DNA of 64,000 nucleotides from assembly GCF_013386165.1 (NCBI RefSeq), contig NZ_JACAOS010000003.1, positions 1,138,369 through 1,202,368 on the forward strand, given 5' to 3'. Below the pieces are notes generated by a model. The model made no database searches. It saw only the letters and a list, made by a program, of their open reading frames with translations, and had not been told where the DNA came from. Within the stretch, counting starts at the first letter, position 1. Each line of letters opens with the position of its first letter. Position numbers and translations under genes: made by a program. This document shows, piece after piece, positions 53,222 through 62,600 of this stretch. This DNA is from Pseudomonas gingeri (lineage in GTDB: Bacteria; Pseudomonadota; Gammaproteobacteria; Pseudomonadales; Pseudomonadaceae).

Positions 53222-54648
53222 GCTCGGCCTCGCTTCGCTGCGTCGCTGGCCAGTCCGTCCTGACCGTCCTGCCAGCCACCGCCGAGGGCCTTGTACAGCG
53301 CGATCCAGTAACGCACCTGATTCTGTTGCAGGGTGATCAGCTCGATTTGCGCTGACAGTGCCGAACGCCGTGCCAGCTCACGGTCCAGCAAGCTGGCATT
53401 GCCGGCATGCCAATTGCGATCGACGGCCTGGAAATACGCCTCGTAGCCGTCGGTGGCGCGCTGCGCATCGGCCTCCGAACGCCGGGCGGCATCGAGGCGC
53501 ACCAGTGATTGTTCGACTTCCATGACCGCTGTGCGCAGAGTCTGCCGGTAAGTGGCCAGCGCCGAGTCATAGCCGGCTCGGGCGGAGTCCACCGCGGCCT
53601 TGCGCTTGCCGCCATCGAACAACGGAACATTCAATTGCGGGCCAAGGCTCCAGCTCCGGCTGTATTGGCCTGTGGTGGTGCCGACCGCAAAAGAACCAAC
53701 CAAACCCAAGCTGGGCAGGCGATCGGCCTGGGCGGCACCGATCTGGGCATTCGCGGCCGCCAGCTCGCGCTCGCTGGAAGCCAGGTCCGGGCGTTGGCGC
53801 ACCAGGTTGGCGGGAATTTCCCGCACGTCCAGCAAGGCCGGCTCAGGCAACCGCGCCGGCGTATGGGCGAGCACTTCGCGCACCTGTTCTTCGCCGCTGC
53901 CGGTCAGGGCCACCAGGCTCTTGAGCAACACATCACACTCGCTTTGCTGATTGGTCAGGGTCGCGCTGCTGGCGGCGGCGCTGGCATCGGTCAGCGCGGC
54001 ATCGGCGGCGGCGGTGAAACCGGCCTGGAACGACAGCCGGGTCAGGCGTGCTGTCTGGTCCTGGGATTGCGCCTGGTCGCGATAAGCGTTCACCAGCATC
54101 TGGCAGCCACGGTACTGCACAAAGTCATCACCGACCTCGGCAGCCAAGGACACCCGTGCCTCATGCCAGTCATCGACACGGGCCTCAAGCAGGTTGCGCG
54201 AGGCCTCGTCGGTGCGCCGCAGCTTGCCGAACAGATCCAGCTCCCAAGCCGCATCGAGGGTTACCCCGGAAGTGGTGCCGGTCTTGTTCAGCCCGGGCTG
54301 GCTGACACCCGCCCGGGCCTTGGTCAAGCCACCGTTGAGTTGCGGCCGGGTGTCAGCGATGTTGCCGTCCAGGGTCGCCCGGGCCTGGGCAATACGGGCC
54401 AAGGCCTGATCGAGGGATGGGCTGTCCGCCTCCGCCAGGTGCAGCAGGGTCGCCAACGCCGGGTCATTGAACTGTTGCCACCAATCGTTCAATCCCACCA
54501 TCGAGGCGCCATGGGGCAACGGCGCATGCCACTGGCTGGCCACTGCCACCACCGGCAACTGGTAATCCGGACCCAGCGTGCAGCCGCCCAGCAGCGTCGC
54601 CAACAAGGTCGACAGCAGGAAATGGGCAGCAGGTTTGGCGATAGGCAT
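53218..54648 (-). CDS. RND outer-membrane lipoprotein (NodT type, PseA/PcoA-like)
   Basis: A 476-residue outer-membrane factor with a lipoprotein signal (lipobox LGGC in LLATLLGGCTLGPDY) and the family's repeated ARIAQARATLDG and NAQIGAAQADRLPS segments. It is the first gene of the three-gene efflux operon; start MPIAKPAAHFL at 54648 is preceded by the divergent promoter region. Because it overlaps the adaptor gene, the three components are made in matched amounts. Confidence 0.9.
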   Translation of the reverse strand: MPIAKPAAHFLLSTLLATLLGGCTLGPDYQLPVVAVASQWHAPLPHGASMVGLNDWWQQFNDPALATLLHLAEADSPSLDQALARIAQARATLDGNIADTRPQLNGGLTKARAGVSQPGLNKTGTTSGVTLDAAWELDLFGKLRRTDEASRNLLEARVDDWHEARVSLAAEVGDDFVQYRGCQMLVNAYRDQAQSQDQTARLTRLSFQAGFTAAADAALTDASAAASSATLTNQQSECDVLLKSLVALTGSGEEQVREVLAHTPARLPEPALLDVREIPANLVRQRPDLASSERELAAANAQIGAAQADRLPSLGLVGSFAVGTTTGQYSRSWSLGPQLNVPLFDGGKRKAAVDSARAGYDSALATYRQTLRTAVMEVEQSLVRLDAARRSEADAQRATDGYEAYFQAVDRNWHAGNASLLDRELARRSALSAQIELITLQQNQVRYWIALYKALGGGWQDGQDGLASDAAKRGRA

Positions 54649-54835
54649 AACGCTCTCGAAGACACCTGAACACAGGCGCCCTGGGAAATGGGAAAACAGG
54701 CAATGGCAAAGATGGCGACGGGACCTGCGGCGACGCTTTCTTCCCGCGCCACAAAGTCCTTTCCTGACATGCATTTAACCCCAGGAGCGGCGGCCCGTCT
54801 GGCGTGGAAAACGGGGACATCCCAGGCGCGATAAA

Positions 54836-54849
54836 GTGGCGATCGCCAC
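54836..54849. promoter_or_regulatory. 14-base perfect palindrome in the dat/efflux divergent promoter
   Basis: GTGGCGATCGCCAC is a perfect 14-base dyad in the 277-base region (54649-54925) between the efflux operon and the aminotransferase gene. It is a possible binding site for a LuxR-type regulator such as RfiA, but the factor is unproven. Confidence 0.4.
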
Positions 54850-54925
54850 AGGGCTCTTACAGAATCGGGCCCAGCTCGAAATGAGCAGCCAATGAATCCG
54901 TACCTGTGCCAATGAGTGATCGACT

Positions 54926-56260
54926 ATGGAAGAGTTAAGCAGTCTCAAGAAATTGGAGTCGAACGCGCGCACCTACGCGGCGACGTTTCAGCGCCTGTTC
55001 GTCAGCGGCAAGGGCATGCGGGTCAAGGATGCCAACGGTCAGGAATACCTCGACTGCCTGTCGAATGCCGGCACCCTGGCGCTGGGCCACAACCCCGCCG
55101 TGGTGCGCGATGCGGTGATCGAATTCCTCAACAGCGATCACCTGCAACAAGCCCTGGACCTGGCCACCCCGGCCAAGCACGCGTTCGTCCAGGAACTGTT
55201 CGCGACGCTGCCGGCCGGCATGCGTGACAACAGCAAGATCCTCTTCTGCGGCCCCAGCGGTTCGGACGCCATCGAAGCGGCGATCAAACTGGCCCGCCAT
55301 TACACCCAACGCTCCCCGTTGATGGCTTTCCACGGCGGCTACCATGGCATGACCGCCGGCGCGCTGTCGGCCATGGGCAACCTCAATCCCAAAGCCGGCC
55401 TGGTGGCCCAGGGCACCCACTTCCTGCCGTTCCCCTACCGTTTCCGCTGCCCGTTCGGCACCGACGGCGAACACACCGACCGTCTCTCCATCGACTACAT
55501 CCGCACCGTGCTCTGTGACCCGGAGAGCGGTGTGTCGAAGCCGGCGGCGGTGGTGGTCGAAGTGGTCCAGGGCGAAGGCGGCTGCATTGCGGCCTCGGCC
55601 GAGTGGCTGCGGGCTCTGCGCGAAATCACCCGGGAACAGGGAATCCTGCTGATCATCGACGAAGTACAAACCGGACTGGGGCGTACCGGCAGCCTGTTCG
55701 CCATCGAACACTCCGGGATCACCCCGGATATCCTGGTGCTGTCCAAGGCGATCGGCGGTGGCTACCCGATGTCGGTGATCATTTATGCCGAGCACCTGGA
55801 CACCTGGGGCCCGGGCATGCACGCCGGGACCTTCCGTGGCAACCAGGTGGCCATGGTCGCCGGGGCGGCGACCATGCGCTACATCAAGGAGCACGACCTG
55901 GTGGGCAATGCCGCGCGTCGCGGCGAGCAGTTGCAGAGCGGGCTGGAAGATATTGCCCGGCACTTCCCGTTTATCGGCGATGTGCGCGGTCGCGGCCTGA
56001 TGCTCGGGGTGGAAATCGTCAAGCCGGGCAGCGCTTCGCGTCCAGGGCTGGGTGATGGTGCACGGGCACGGGCGATCAAGCTGGAGTGCTTCGACAACGG
56101 CATGATGATCGAGACCGGTGGACGCCATAGCGCGGTCCTGCGCTTCCTGCCGCCACTGAACATTACCGAGTCGGAAGTGGGCACTGTCCTCGATCGCTTC
56201 GAACAGGCCCTCAAGAGCAGCAGCGCAGCACGGGTTTCCAGCGTCAGCGCAGTCGGCTGA
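54926..56260 (+). CDS. dat: diaminobutyrate-2-oxoglutarate aminotransferase
   Basis: A 444-residue class III aminotransferase. The PLP lysine is Lys274 in VLSKAIGGGYPMS, the cofactor aspartate is in LIIDEVQTGLGRTG, and GPSGSDAIEAAIKLARHYT is family-typical. It converts aspartate semialdehyde with glutamate as amino donor to L-2,4-diaminobutyrate. Diaminobutyrate is a building block of corpeptin- and syringopeptin-type lipopeptides, and the gene is divergent from the pump operon and next to macAB and the NRPS, so it is surely a precursor gene of this cluster. Confidence 0.88.
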   Translation: MEELSSLKKLESNARTYAATFQRLFVSGKGMRVKDANGQEYLDCLSNAGTLALGHNPAVVRDAVIEFLNSDHLQQALDLATPAKHAFVQELFATLPAGMRDNSKILFCGPSGSDAIEAAIKLARHYTQRSPLMAFHGGYHGMTAGALSAMGNLNPKAGLVAQGTHFLPFPYRFRCPFGTDGEHTDRLSIDYIRTVLCDPESGVSKPAAVVVEVVQGEGGCIAASAEWLRALREITREQGILLIIDEVQTGLGRTGSLFAIEHSGITPDILVLSKAIGGGYPMSVIIYAEHLDTWGPGMHAGTFRGNQVAMVAGAATMRYIKEHDLVGNAARRGEQLQSGLEDIARHFPFIGDVRGRGLMLGVEIVKPGSASRPGLGDGARARAIKLECFDNGMMIETGGRHSAVLRFLPPLNITESEVGTVLDRFEQALKSSSAARVSSVSAVG

Positions 56261-56274
56261 GGCAGGATACGACT

Positions 56275-56335
56275 TGCTGGCGATAGCGATGCAAGCCGCA
56301 CCGTCGCTATCGTCAGCAAACCAGCGCCTACAGGT
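56275..56335. repeat. degenerate REP-like inverted repeat
   Basis: TTGCTGGCGATAGCGA pairs with TCGCTATCGTCAGCAA just after the dat stop, followed by CCTACAGG as in REP elements, so this is a decayed REP. Confidence 0.6.
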
Positions 56336-56376
56336 TCTTGTTTAACGCAACACCGCTTCGTTATCCAGGCCTAAAA

Positions 56377-56415
56377 AAAGGGCCCGTCGCCACCCAGGCG
56401 ACGGGCCCTTTCTTG
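56377..56415. terminator. bidirectional terminator between dat and macB
   Basis: AAAGGGCCCGTCGCC (56377-56391) pairs perfectly with GGCGACGGGCCCTTT (56397-56411) with a 5-base loop. It has an A-run on the left and TTTCTT on the right, so it works for both convergent transcripts. Confidence 0.9.
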
Positions 56416-56417
56416 TC

Positions 56418-58379
56418 TTAGTCCCGCGCCAGTGCCTCGATCGGATCAAGCCGGGCGGCATTACGAGCCGGCACGAAGCCGAAGACGATACCGATCAGCG
56501 TCGAACAGATGAACGCAGTGACAATCGAGCCCACCGAGAACACCATCTTCCATTCCTTGACCAACAGCGAAAACACATAGCCGATGCCGAACGACAGGCT
56601 GATACCGATCACCCCGCCGATCAGGCAGACCATTACCGCCTCCACCAGGAACTGCTGGCGAATGTCTGACTGACGGGCCCCCACGGCCATGCGGATGCCA
56701 ATCTCACGGGTACGTTCGGTCACCGACACCAGCATGATATTCATCACCCCGATGCCACCGACCGCCAACGAGATCACCGCAATCAACGACAACAGCAAGG
56801 CCAGCGACTGACTGGTCTTCTGCACCGTCTGCATCACGCTGTCGAGGTTGTAGGTGAAGAAGTCCTTGGTCCCGTGGCGCTTTTCCATCAGCTTGTTGAT
56901 GTTGTCCTCGACCACCTTGCTTGGCTGGCCGTCCTTCATCCGCACGGTGATGCTGTCCAGGTAACGCTGGCCCAGCACCCGACCCGCCGCAGTTTCGTAA
57001 GGCATCCAGATATTCAGGTTCTTGCTGGTGTCGAAAATGTTCTTCTTGTCCTCGGTCACGCCGATCACCGTACACGGCAGATTATCCACCAGGATCACCT
57101 GACCCAGCGGGTCAACCGTCGGGCCGAACAGGCGGAGCCGGGTGTTGTAGTCGATCACCACCACCTGGGCCTGGCGCCTGGCGTCGTCCTTGCTGAACGA
57201 TACCCCCGAGCCCATCTTGGTGCCGCGCACCTGGAAGTAACTCGGGCTGACCCCACTGACAGCGGCCGTGACATCGAGGTTGCGATAGCGCACCAGGAGG
57301 TTGCGCCCGATGTTCGGCGTGGCACTGTCGATGTAGTACTGGGTGCTCAAGGCCGCGACATCGGACAGTGCCAGGGTCTCGATGGACCCCGCCTTGTTGT
57401 CGCCAAAGTCGCTACCAGGGAAGATCTCGATGGTGTTGCTGCCAATGGCCTGGATGTCCTTGAGCACATAGCGCTTGGCCCCTTCGCCAATGGCCACGAT
57501 CGACACCACCGAGGTGATACCGATAATGATCCCGAGCATGGTCAGCAAGGTGCGCATACGGTGCGAGATCAGCGCCACCCAGGCCATCACGAAGGCTTCC
57601 TGGAACAGCGCCAGACCGGCCATCAGCCGATTGCCCTGCTTGGGCTTGGACGGCAGGCGCTCGGTGGCTTTTTCATTGACCACCGGGCGATGGGTGTTGA
57701 CCCGATCGGCGACGATCTCGCCGTCACTCATCTCGATGACCCGCTCGGCATGGGCCGCGACCTTTTCATCGTGGGTCACCAGGATCACCGTGTGCCCGGC
57801 ACTGTTGAGCTCCAGCAGGATCTTCATCACCTCCTTGCCACTGACGCTGTCCAGGGCCCCGGTGGGTTCGTCGGCGAGAATGATCTCACCGCCGTTCATC
57901 AACGCCCGGGCGATACTGACCCGCTGTTGCTGACCGCCCGACAACTGGTTTGGCCGATGCTCCAGGTGCCCCGCCAGGCCCAGACGCACCAGCAGGTCCT
58001 GGGCGCGGCTGTAGCGCTTGGTCTCGCCGGTGCCGGCATAGACCGCCGGCATTTCCACGTTGTGGGTCGCCCCCAGGTGCGGCAACAGGTGATAGCGCTG
58101 GAAAATGAAGCCGAAGTGATCGCGGCGCAACTCCGCCAGCTCATCGTCGCTCAGGGTGCTGGTTTCCCGCCCGTCGACCTTGTAGCTGCCACTGTTGGCG
58201 TGATCCAGGCAACCCAGCACGTTCATCAGGGTCGACTTACCGGAGCCCGAGGCGCCGGTAATCGCCACCAGCTCGCCGGCATTGATCGTCAGGTTGATGT
58301 CATTGAGCGCGATGAAATCCTTCTCACCGGCGACGAAACGACGGGTAATACCCTTGAGTTCCAGCAGGGGTCGGCTCAT
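56418..58379 (-). CDS. macB: MacB-type ABC transporter (ATPase-permease fusion)
   Basis: A 653-residue MacB: N-terminal ATPase (Walker A GASGSGKSTLMNVL, signature LSGGQQQRVSIARAL, Walker B IILADEPTGALD), then membrane helix near residue 275 (MRTLLTMLGIIIGITSVVSI), a large periplasmic domain and three C-terminal helices. MacB works with MacA and a TolC-like channel to drive export from the periplasm. It follows macA by 2 bases and both follow the NRPS gene, so it is most likely a lipopeptide exporter, as in other Pseudomonas CLP clusters. Confidence 0.94.
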   Translation of the reverse strand: MSRPLLELKGITRRFVAGEKDFIALNDINLTINAGELVAITGASGSGKSTLMNVLGCLDHANSGSYKVDGRETSTLSDDELAELRRDHFGFIFQRYHLLPHLGATHNVEMPAVYAGTGETKRYSRAQDLLVRLGLAGHLEHRPNQLSGGQQQRVSIARALMNGGEIILADEPTGALDSVSGKEVMKILLELNSAGHTVILVTHDEKVAAHAERVIEMSDGEIVADRVNTHRPVVNEKATERLPSKPKQGNRLMAGLALFQEAFVMAWVALISHRMRTLLTMLGIIIGITSVVSIVAIGEGAKRYVLKDIQAIGSNTIEIFPGSDFGDNKAGSIETLALSDVAALSTQYYIDSATPNIGRNLLVRYRNLDVTAAVSGVSPSYFQVRGTKMGSGVSFSKDDARRQAQVVVIDYNTRLRLFGPTVDPLGQVILVDNLPCTVIGVTEDKKNIFDTSKNLNIWMPYETAAGRVLGQRYLDSITVRMKDGQPSKVVEDNINKLMEKRHGTKDFFTYNLDSVMQTVQKTSQSLALLLSLIAVISLAVGGIGVMNIMLVSVTERTREIGIRMAVGARQSDIRQQFLVEAVMVCLIGGVIGISLSFGIGYVFSLLVKEWKMVFSVGSIVTAFICSTLIGIVFGFVPARNAARLDPIEALARD

Positions 58380-58381
58380 GG

Positions 58382-59539
58382 TCAGGCTCCCGCTACCACA
58401 GGTGTCGCCGACGGCTCGCCGATCACCACCTTGTCACCCTCGGCCAGGCCGCTCTTGATCTCGACCCGTACGTTGTTGTTGATACCGGTCTGCACGTTGC
58501 GGATCTGCGCCTGGCCCTTATCATCCACTACCCGTACCGGGAAGGTGCCGTCCTGATTCTTGTCGCCCAGCGCCGCGACCGGCACCGTCAGCACGGTCTT
58601 GGCCTGGTCACGGACAATATGCACCTGGGCGGTCATGGAAATGCGCAGGCGGTGATCCGGGTTCGGCACATCGAACAAGGCGTTGTAGAAGACCGCAGTG
58701 TTCTGCTTGCTGGCGCTGGTGGCCTGGGCATCCAGGAAGTTCTGCGGCGCCGGCTCGGTGCCGCGCAGCTTGGCGTAATAACGTTTGTCGGCGTCACCGA
58801 GAATGGTGAAATACACCTCCTGGCCCGGAACGATGTGAATCACGTCGGCCTCGGAGACCTGGGCCTTGATGGTCATGGTGTCCAGGTCAGCGAGCTTGAG
58901 GATCACCGGCGTCAGTTGGCTGGCGATCACGGTCTGGCCTTCCTGGGTCACGATACCCACGACATCACCGTTGATCGGCGCAACGATGCGGGTGTAGCCC
59001 AGGTTGATCCGGGCGGTCTCGACCTGGATCCGCGCGTCCCTGACCTGCGCTTCCAGCGACAGCAGGTTGGCGCCCTTGACCTCGAAGTTCGACTGCGCGG
59101 TCTCGAAGTCCTGCTTGGAGATCGCGTCGTCCTCACGCAGCAGCTTGTAGCGCTCGTAAGTGGCCTTGGCATCCTTGAGTTGCGAGGCGGCCGCCTGCTT
59201 CTGCGCGATGAGGTTTTCTTCATTGACCTGGGCCTGGCGCAAGGCATTCTGCAGCACCACCGGATCGATTTCCGCCAGCCACTGGCCCTGTTTGACCTTG
59301 TCGCCCAGATTGACCTTCAGCGACTTGAGCTGACCCGAGACCTGTGCACCGACATCGACCTGCTTGATACCTTCCAGTACCCCGCTGGCCAGCACGGAAT
59401 TCTCGATATCGGTACGTTCGACCTTGGCGGTCAGATATTCCGGCGGTGTTGCCGGAGCCTGGACGCTATAGAAAATGACCGCCACCACAACCAGCAGCAC
59501 GACCACGATGAGCACTTTGCGAAACTTCAACTTTTTCAT
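58382..59539 (-). CDS. macA: MacA-type adaptor
   Basis: A 385-residue adaptor with an N-terminal membrane anchor (KVLIVVVLLVVVAVIFYSV), a lipoyl domain (GQLKSLKVNLGDKVKQGQWLAEIDPVVLQNAL), a coiled-coil hairpin and a C-terminal beta domain. Start MKKLKFRKVLI at 59539 is chosen; the longer reading overlaps the NRPS gene. There are 64 bases between the NRPS stop and the macA start, so a single transcript NRPS-macA-macB is likely. Confidence 0.93.
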   Translation of the reverse strand: MKKLKFRKVLIVVVLLVVVAVIFYSVQAPATPPEYLTAKVERTDIENSVLASGVLEGIKQVDVGAQVSGQLKSLKVNLGDKVKQGQWLAEIDPVVLQNALRQAQVNEENLIAQKQAAASQLKDAKATYERYKLLREDDAISKQDFETAQSNFEVKGANLLSLEAQVRDARIQVETARINLGYTRIVAPINGDVVGIVTQEGQTVIASQLTPVILKLADLDTMTIKAQVSEADVIHIVPGQEVYFTILGDADKRYYAKLRGTEPAPQNFLDAQATSASKQNTAVFYNALFDVPNPDHRLRISMTAQVHIVRDQAKTVLTVPVAALGDKNQDGTFPVRVVDDKGQAQIRNVQTGINNNVRVEIKSGLAEGDKVVIGEPSATPVVAGA

Positions 59540-59603
59540 AGAAAGCCACGAATGTGTTGAGGGTTGACCCGGCGACCCCGCCGCCGGGCTTGAAGAAACT
59601 GCC

Positions 59604-62600
59604 TTATTGATGGGTTTGCCACCATCTCGCCAGATGCTGCACATGTGGCGCCTTGAGAATGGTGAAATGGTTGCCTGGCCCGCGCCAGACGGTGAGATCC
59701 GGTGCACAGCGGCGCCAGCCGCTGACCATCGACTGTTGCTCGCGCTGGTTGCCCGCCGCGTCCAACACCGGATCGTCCGCCAGCACCAGACGAACCGGCC
59801 CGGTGTAGATCGATGAAGGTTGATAATCCGTACGTAAAGCCGTACCGAAGGCCCGCGCAGGTCCGCGCATCGAGTCTGCCGCCGAACGCTGCGGCAACAA
59901 CCCGGCCCGAACCATCCCGGCATGCAACAAGCGCATCTGGCCGACATCGTCCTGCGCCTGAAAGGCGACGTGATCGATCTCCATCGACTTGCCCGCAGCC
60001 AGTTGCATGGTCTCGATCAGACGTTCCAGCACACCTATCGCCGTATAGGGTTTGCCGACCACGCCGTTGCCCCCCGGCGACTCGCTGTCGATCAATGTCA
60101 GCGAAGCCACTTCTCGCCCACGTGCCGTCAGGCGCTGGGCCATTTCAAAGACCACCCAGCCACCGAAAGAGTGCCCCAGCAGATGCACCGGCCCCTCGGG
60201 ACACACACTGTCGATCGCCAACAAGTAGGCCTCGGCGGCGGTTTCGACCAGGCTGTACGGAACCGTATGTCCATCCAGCCCGCGCGGTTGCAAGCCATGG
60301 ATCGGCCAGTGCGGACCAAACGCATCGGTCAGGCCGATAAACCCCGTCACACTGTCACCCGCCCCCGGCACGCAAAACACCGGTGTGTGATCGCCGCGCC
60401 CGCCCTGGATCGTGAGCAGCGGCTGGTGGGCACTGCGGGCCACCGGCGGACGGTCGGCCAGGTCGGCCAACGCCGTATTGATCGCCCGTCCCAAGCCCTC
60501 GATATGTGGCGCCTGCATCAGACTCAGGTGATCGCCCGAAACCTTGATGCTGCGCAACTGGCTCAGCGGCAGTACTGCGTCCCAACCCAGGTAACCGCTG
60601 TGTGGCAGCACGCCGCGCTCCATCTCGGTGGCAGTGAACAGATGCACCGGCACGCTGTTGGGATAGATCGTGTAATGGGCCTGGGCGTGACCGTGGGCGA
60701 CCTCACGATCAAGGTAGCGCCAAAGATCGTCGCTCTCATACACCTTGAGTTCCGGTGGCAGCGCGCCCTGATCGCGGCAGTGTTGCAAGAGCCCTTCGAA
60801 ATCGAAGGACTGCTGCGTTGCCCGCACGCCTTCCAGTATCGCCAGGACATCCGCGCACTCCCCTCGAGCCTTCCAGAACTGCTCGCAGTGCTCCAGCAGG
60901 TGCTGTTTATGCGCGCTTTGCAGATTCCAGCGAGCCGTGCCATGGTCCACCAAGCGCGGCATGTAAGTGTCGATCAGGCCGACAAACTCCACTTCCTCGT
61001 CCATGCCCACCAACTGGATAGCGATCTCGTAGGCCAACAGCCCACCGAACGACCAGCCGGCCAGACGATAAGGACCTTGCGGCTGTACTTTGCGCATGAC
61101 CTTCAACAAACGGGTCGCCAGACATTCCATGGTCTGCAGTTGCGGCTCTCCGAGGGCTACGCCGGGCAGGCCATAGACCGGGATGTCGCTGTCGATATGC
61201 ATGCCCAGCGTGGGGAAGTACAGGTCCAGGCCGGTGAACTCGTGGACCAGGAACAGAGGACGCTGGCTGCCGGTCGTGCGCACCGGCACCACCTGCTCAT
61301 CCTTGGCCGTCTCGACCTCACCTGTACGACTCTCCAACAGAGCGGCCAACGCCGCCACACTGGCGTGCTGGAACACCTCGGCAAGCGACACCGACATCCC
61401 GGCCTGGACCAGTTGACTGACCAGCCGCACCGCCAGCAGTGAATGACCGCCGAGGCTGAAAAAGCTCTCATGACGTCCGACTTGCTCCAGTTCGAGCACC
61501 TCGGCCCAAAGCTGCGCCAGGCGAATTTCCAGATCCCCTTCCGGAGCCTCGAAGACCCGGGTCGCGAACTGATCCGCTGCGGGTGCAGGCAGCGCCCGGA
61601 CGTCCACTTTGCCGTTGAGCGTCAGCGGCAAGCTATCCAGACGAATGAAGAGGCTCGGGACCATATATTCCGGCAAGCCGGCGCCCAGTTGTGCACGCAG
61701 GGCCCCAGGTTCCGGAGCTTCAGCACCGGCATGAACGGTGTAATAAGCCACCAGATACTTGTCGCCCGGACTGTCCTCCCGTGCCACTACCACGGAGTTA
61801 CGCACACCGTCGCACTGATGCAGGTTGGTTTCTATTTCCCCGAGTTCCACACGGAAACCGCGGATCTTCACCTGCCCATCGTTACGCGCCAAGTATTCGA
61901 GATTACCGTCCGGCAACCAGCGCGCCAGGTCACCGGTGCGATAGAGTCGCGCACCGACCTGCTCGCTGAACGGATCGTCGCTGAATCGTTCGAGCGTCAG
62001 TTGCGGCCGGTTCAGGTAGCCGAGCGCCACTCCGGCTCCGCCGATGTAAATCTCGCCAACCACACCCACAGGTACCGGCTCGCGCCAAGCGTCAAGCACA
62101 TAGATGCGCACGTTGGCGTTTGGCTTGCCGATTGGCAGGTTCAGGATGCCAGGCGGGACGTCGGATACCGCATAGGAACTGGCACAGGTCGTGGCCTCGG
62201 TAGGGCCATAGCCATTGATCAGTTGCACGTCGCCGGACAGCTCACGCAAGCGCCGGAACGAAACCGGATCCGCCCGCTCACCGCCACACATCACCACGCG
62301 CAACCGAGCGAGCGCCTCGGGAATCAGCCCGACATACAGGTTGAACAGAGCCGTGGCCATGAACAGCGCCGTCACCTCGCAACGTGTCAGCAGTTCAGCG
62401 AAGGCCGGCGGGTCGAGCAGCACCTGATGATCGACGATTACCGACTGCCCGCCGTTGAGCAAGGCTCCCCAGATCTCCTGGCTGCTGGCATCGAACGCCG
62501 GGTTGGACGCGAAGACGACACGATCATGCGAGCGGAAGTGATAGTAACCGTTGTCCTGGACCAAACGAATGATGCCGTTGTGGGTCACGATCACGCCCTT

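Noticed and set aside
54649..54925. syr-syp box search in the dat/pump promoter
   Set aside because: Only partial half-sites (GGGGACA, CGGGACC) occur with wrong spacing, so no box is claimed.
59922..61442. 506-codon rightward frame within the NRPS end
   Set aside because: Antisense shadow of the thioesterase region; no ribosome site or recognisable domain.
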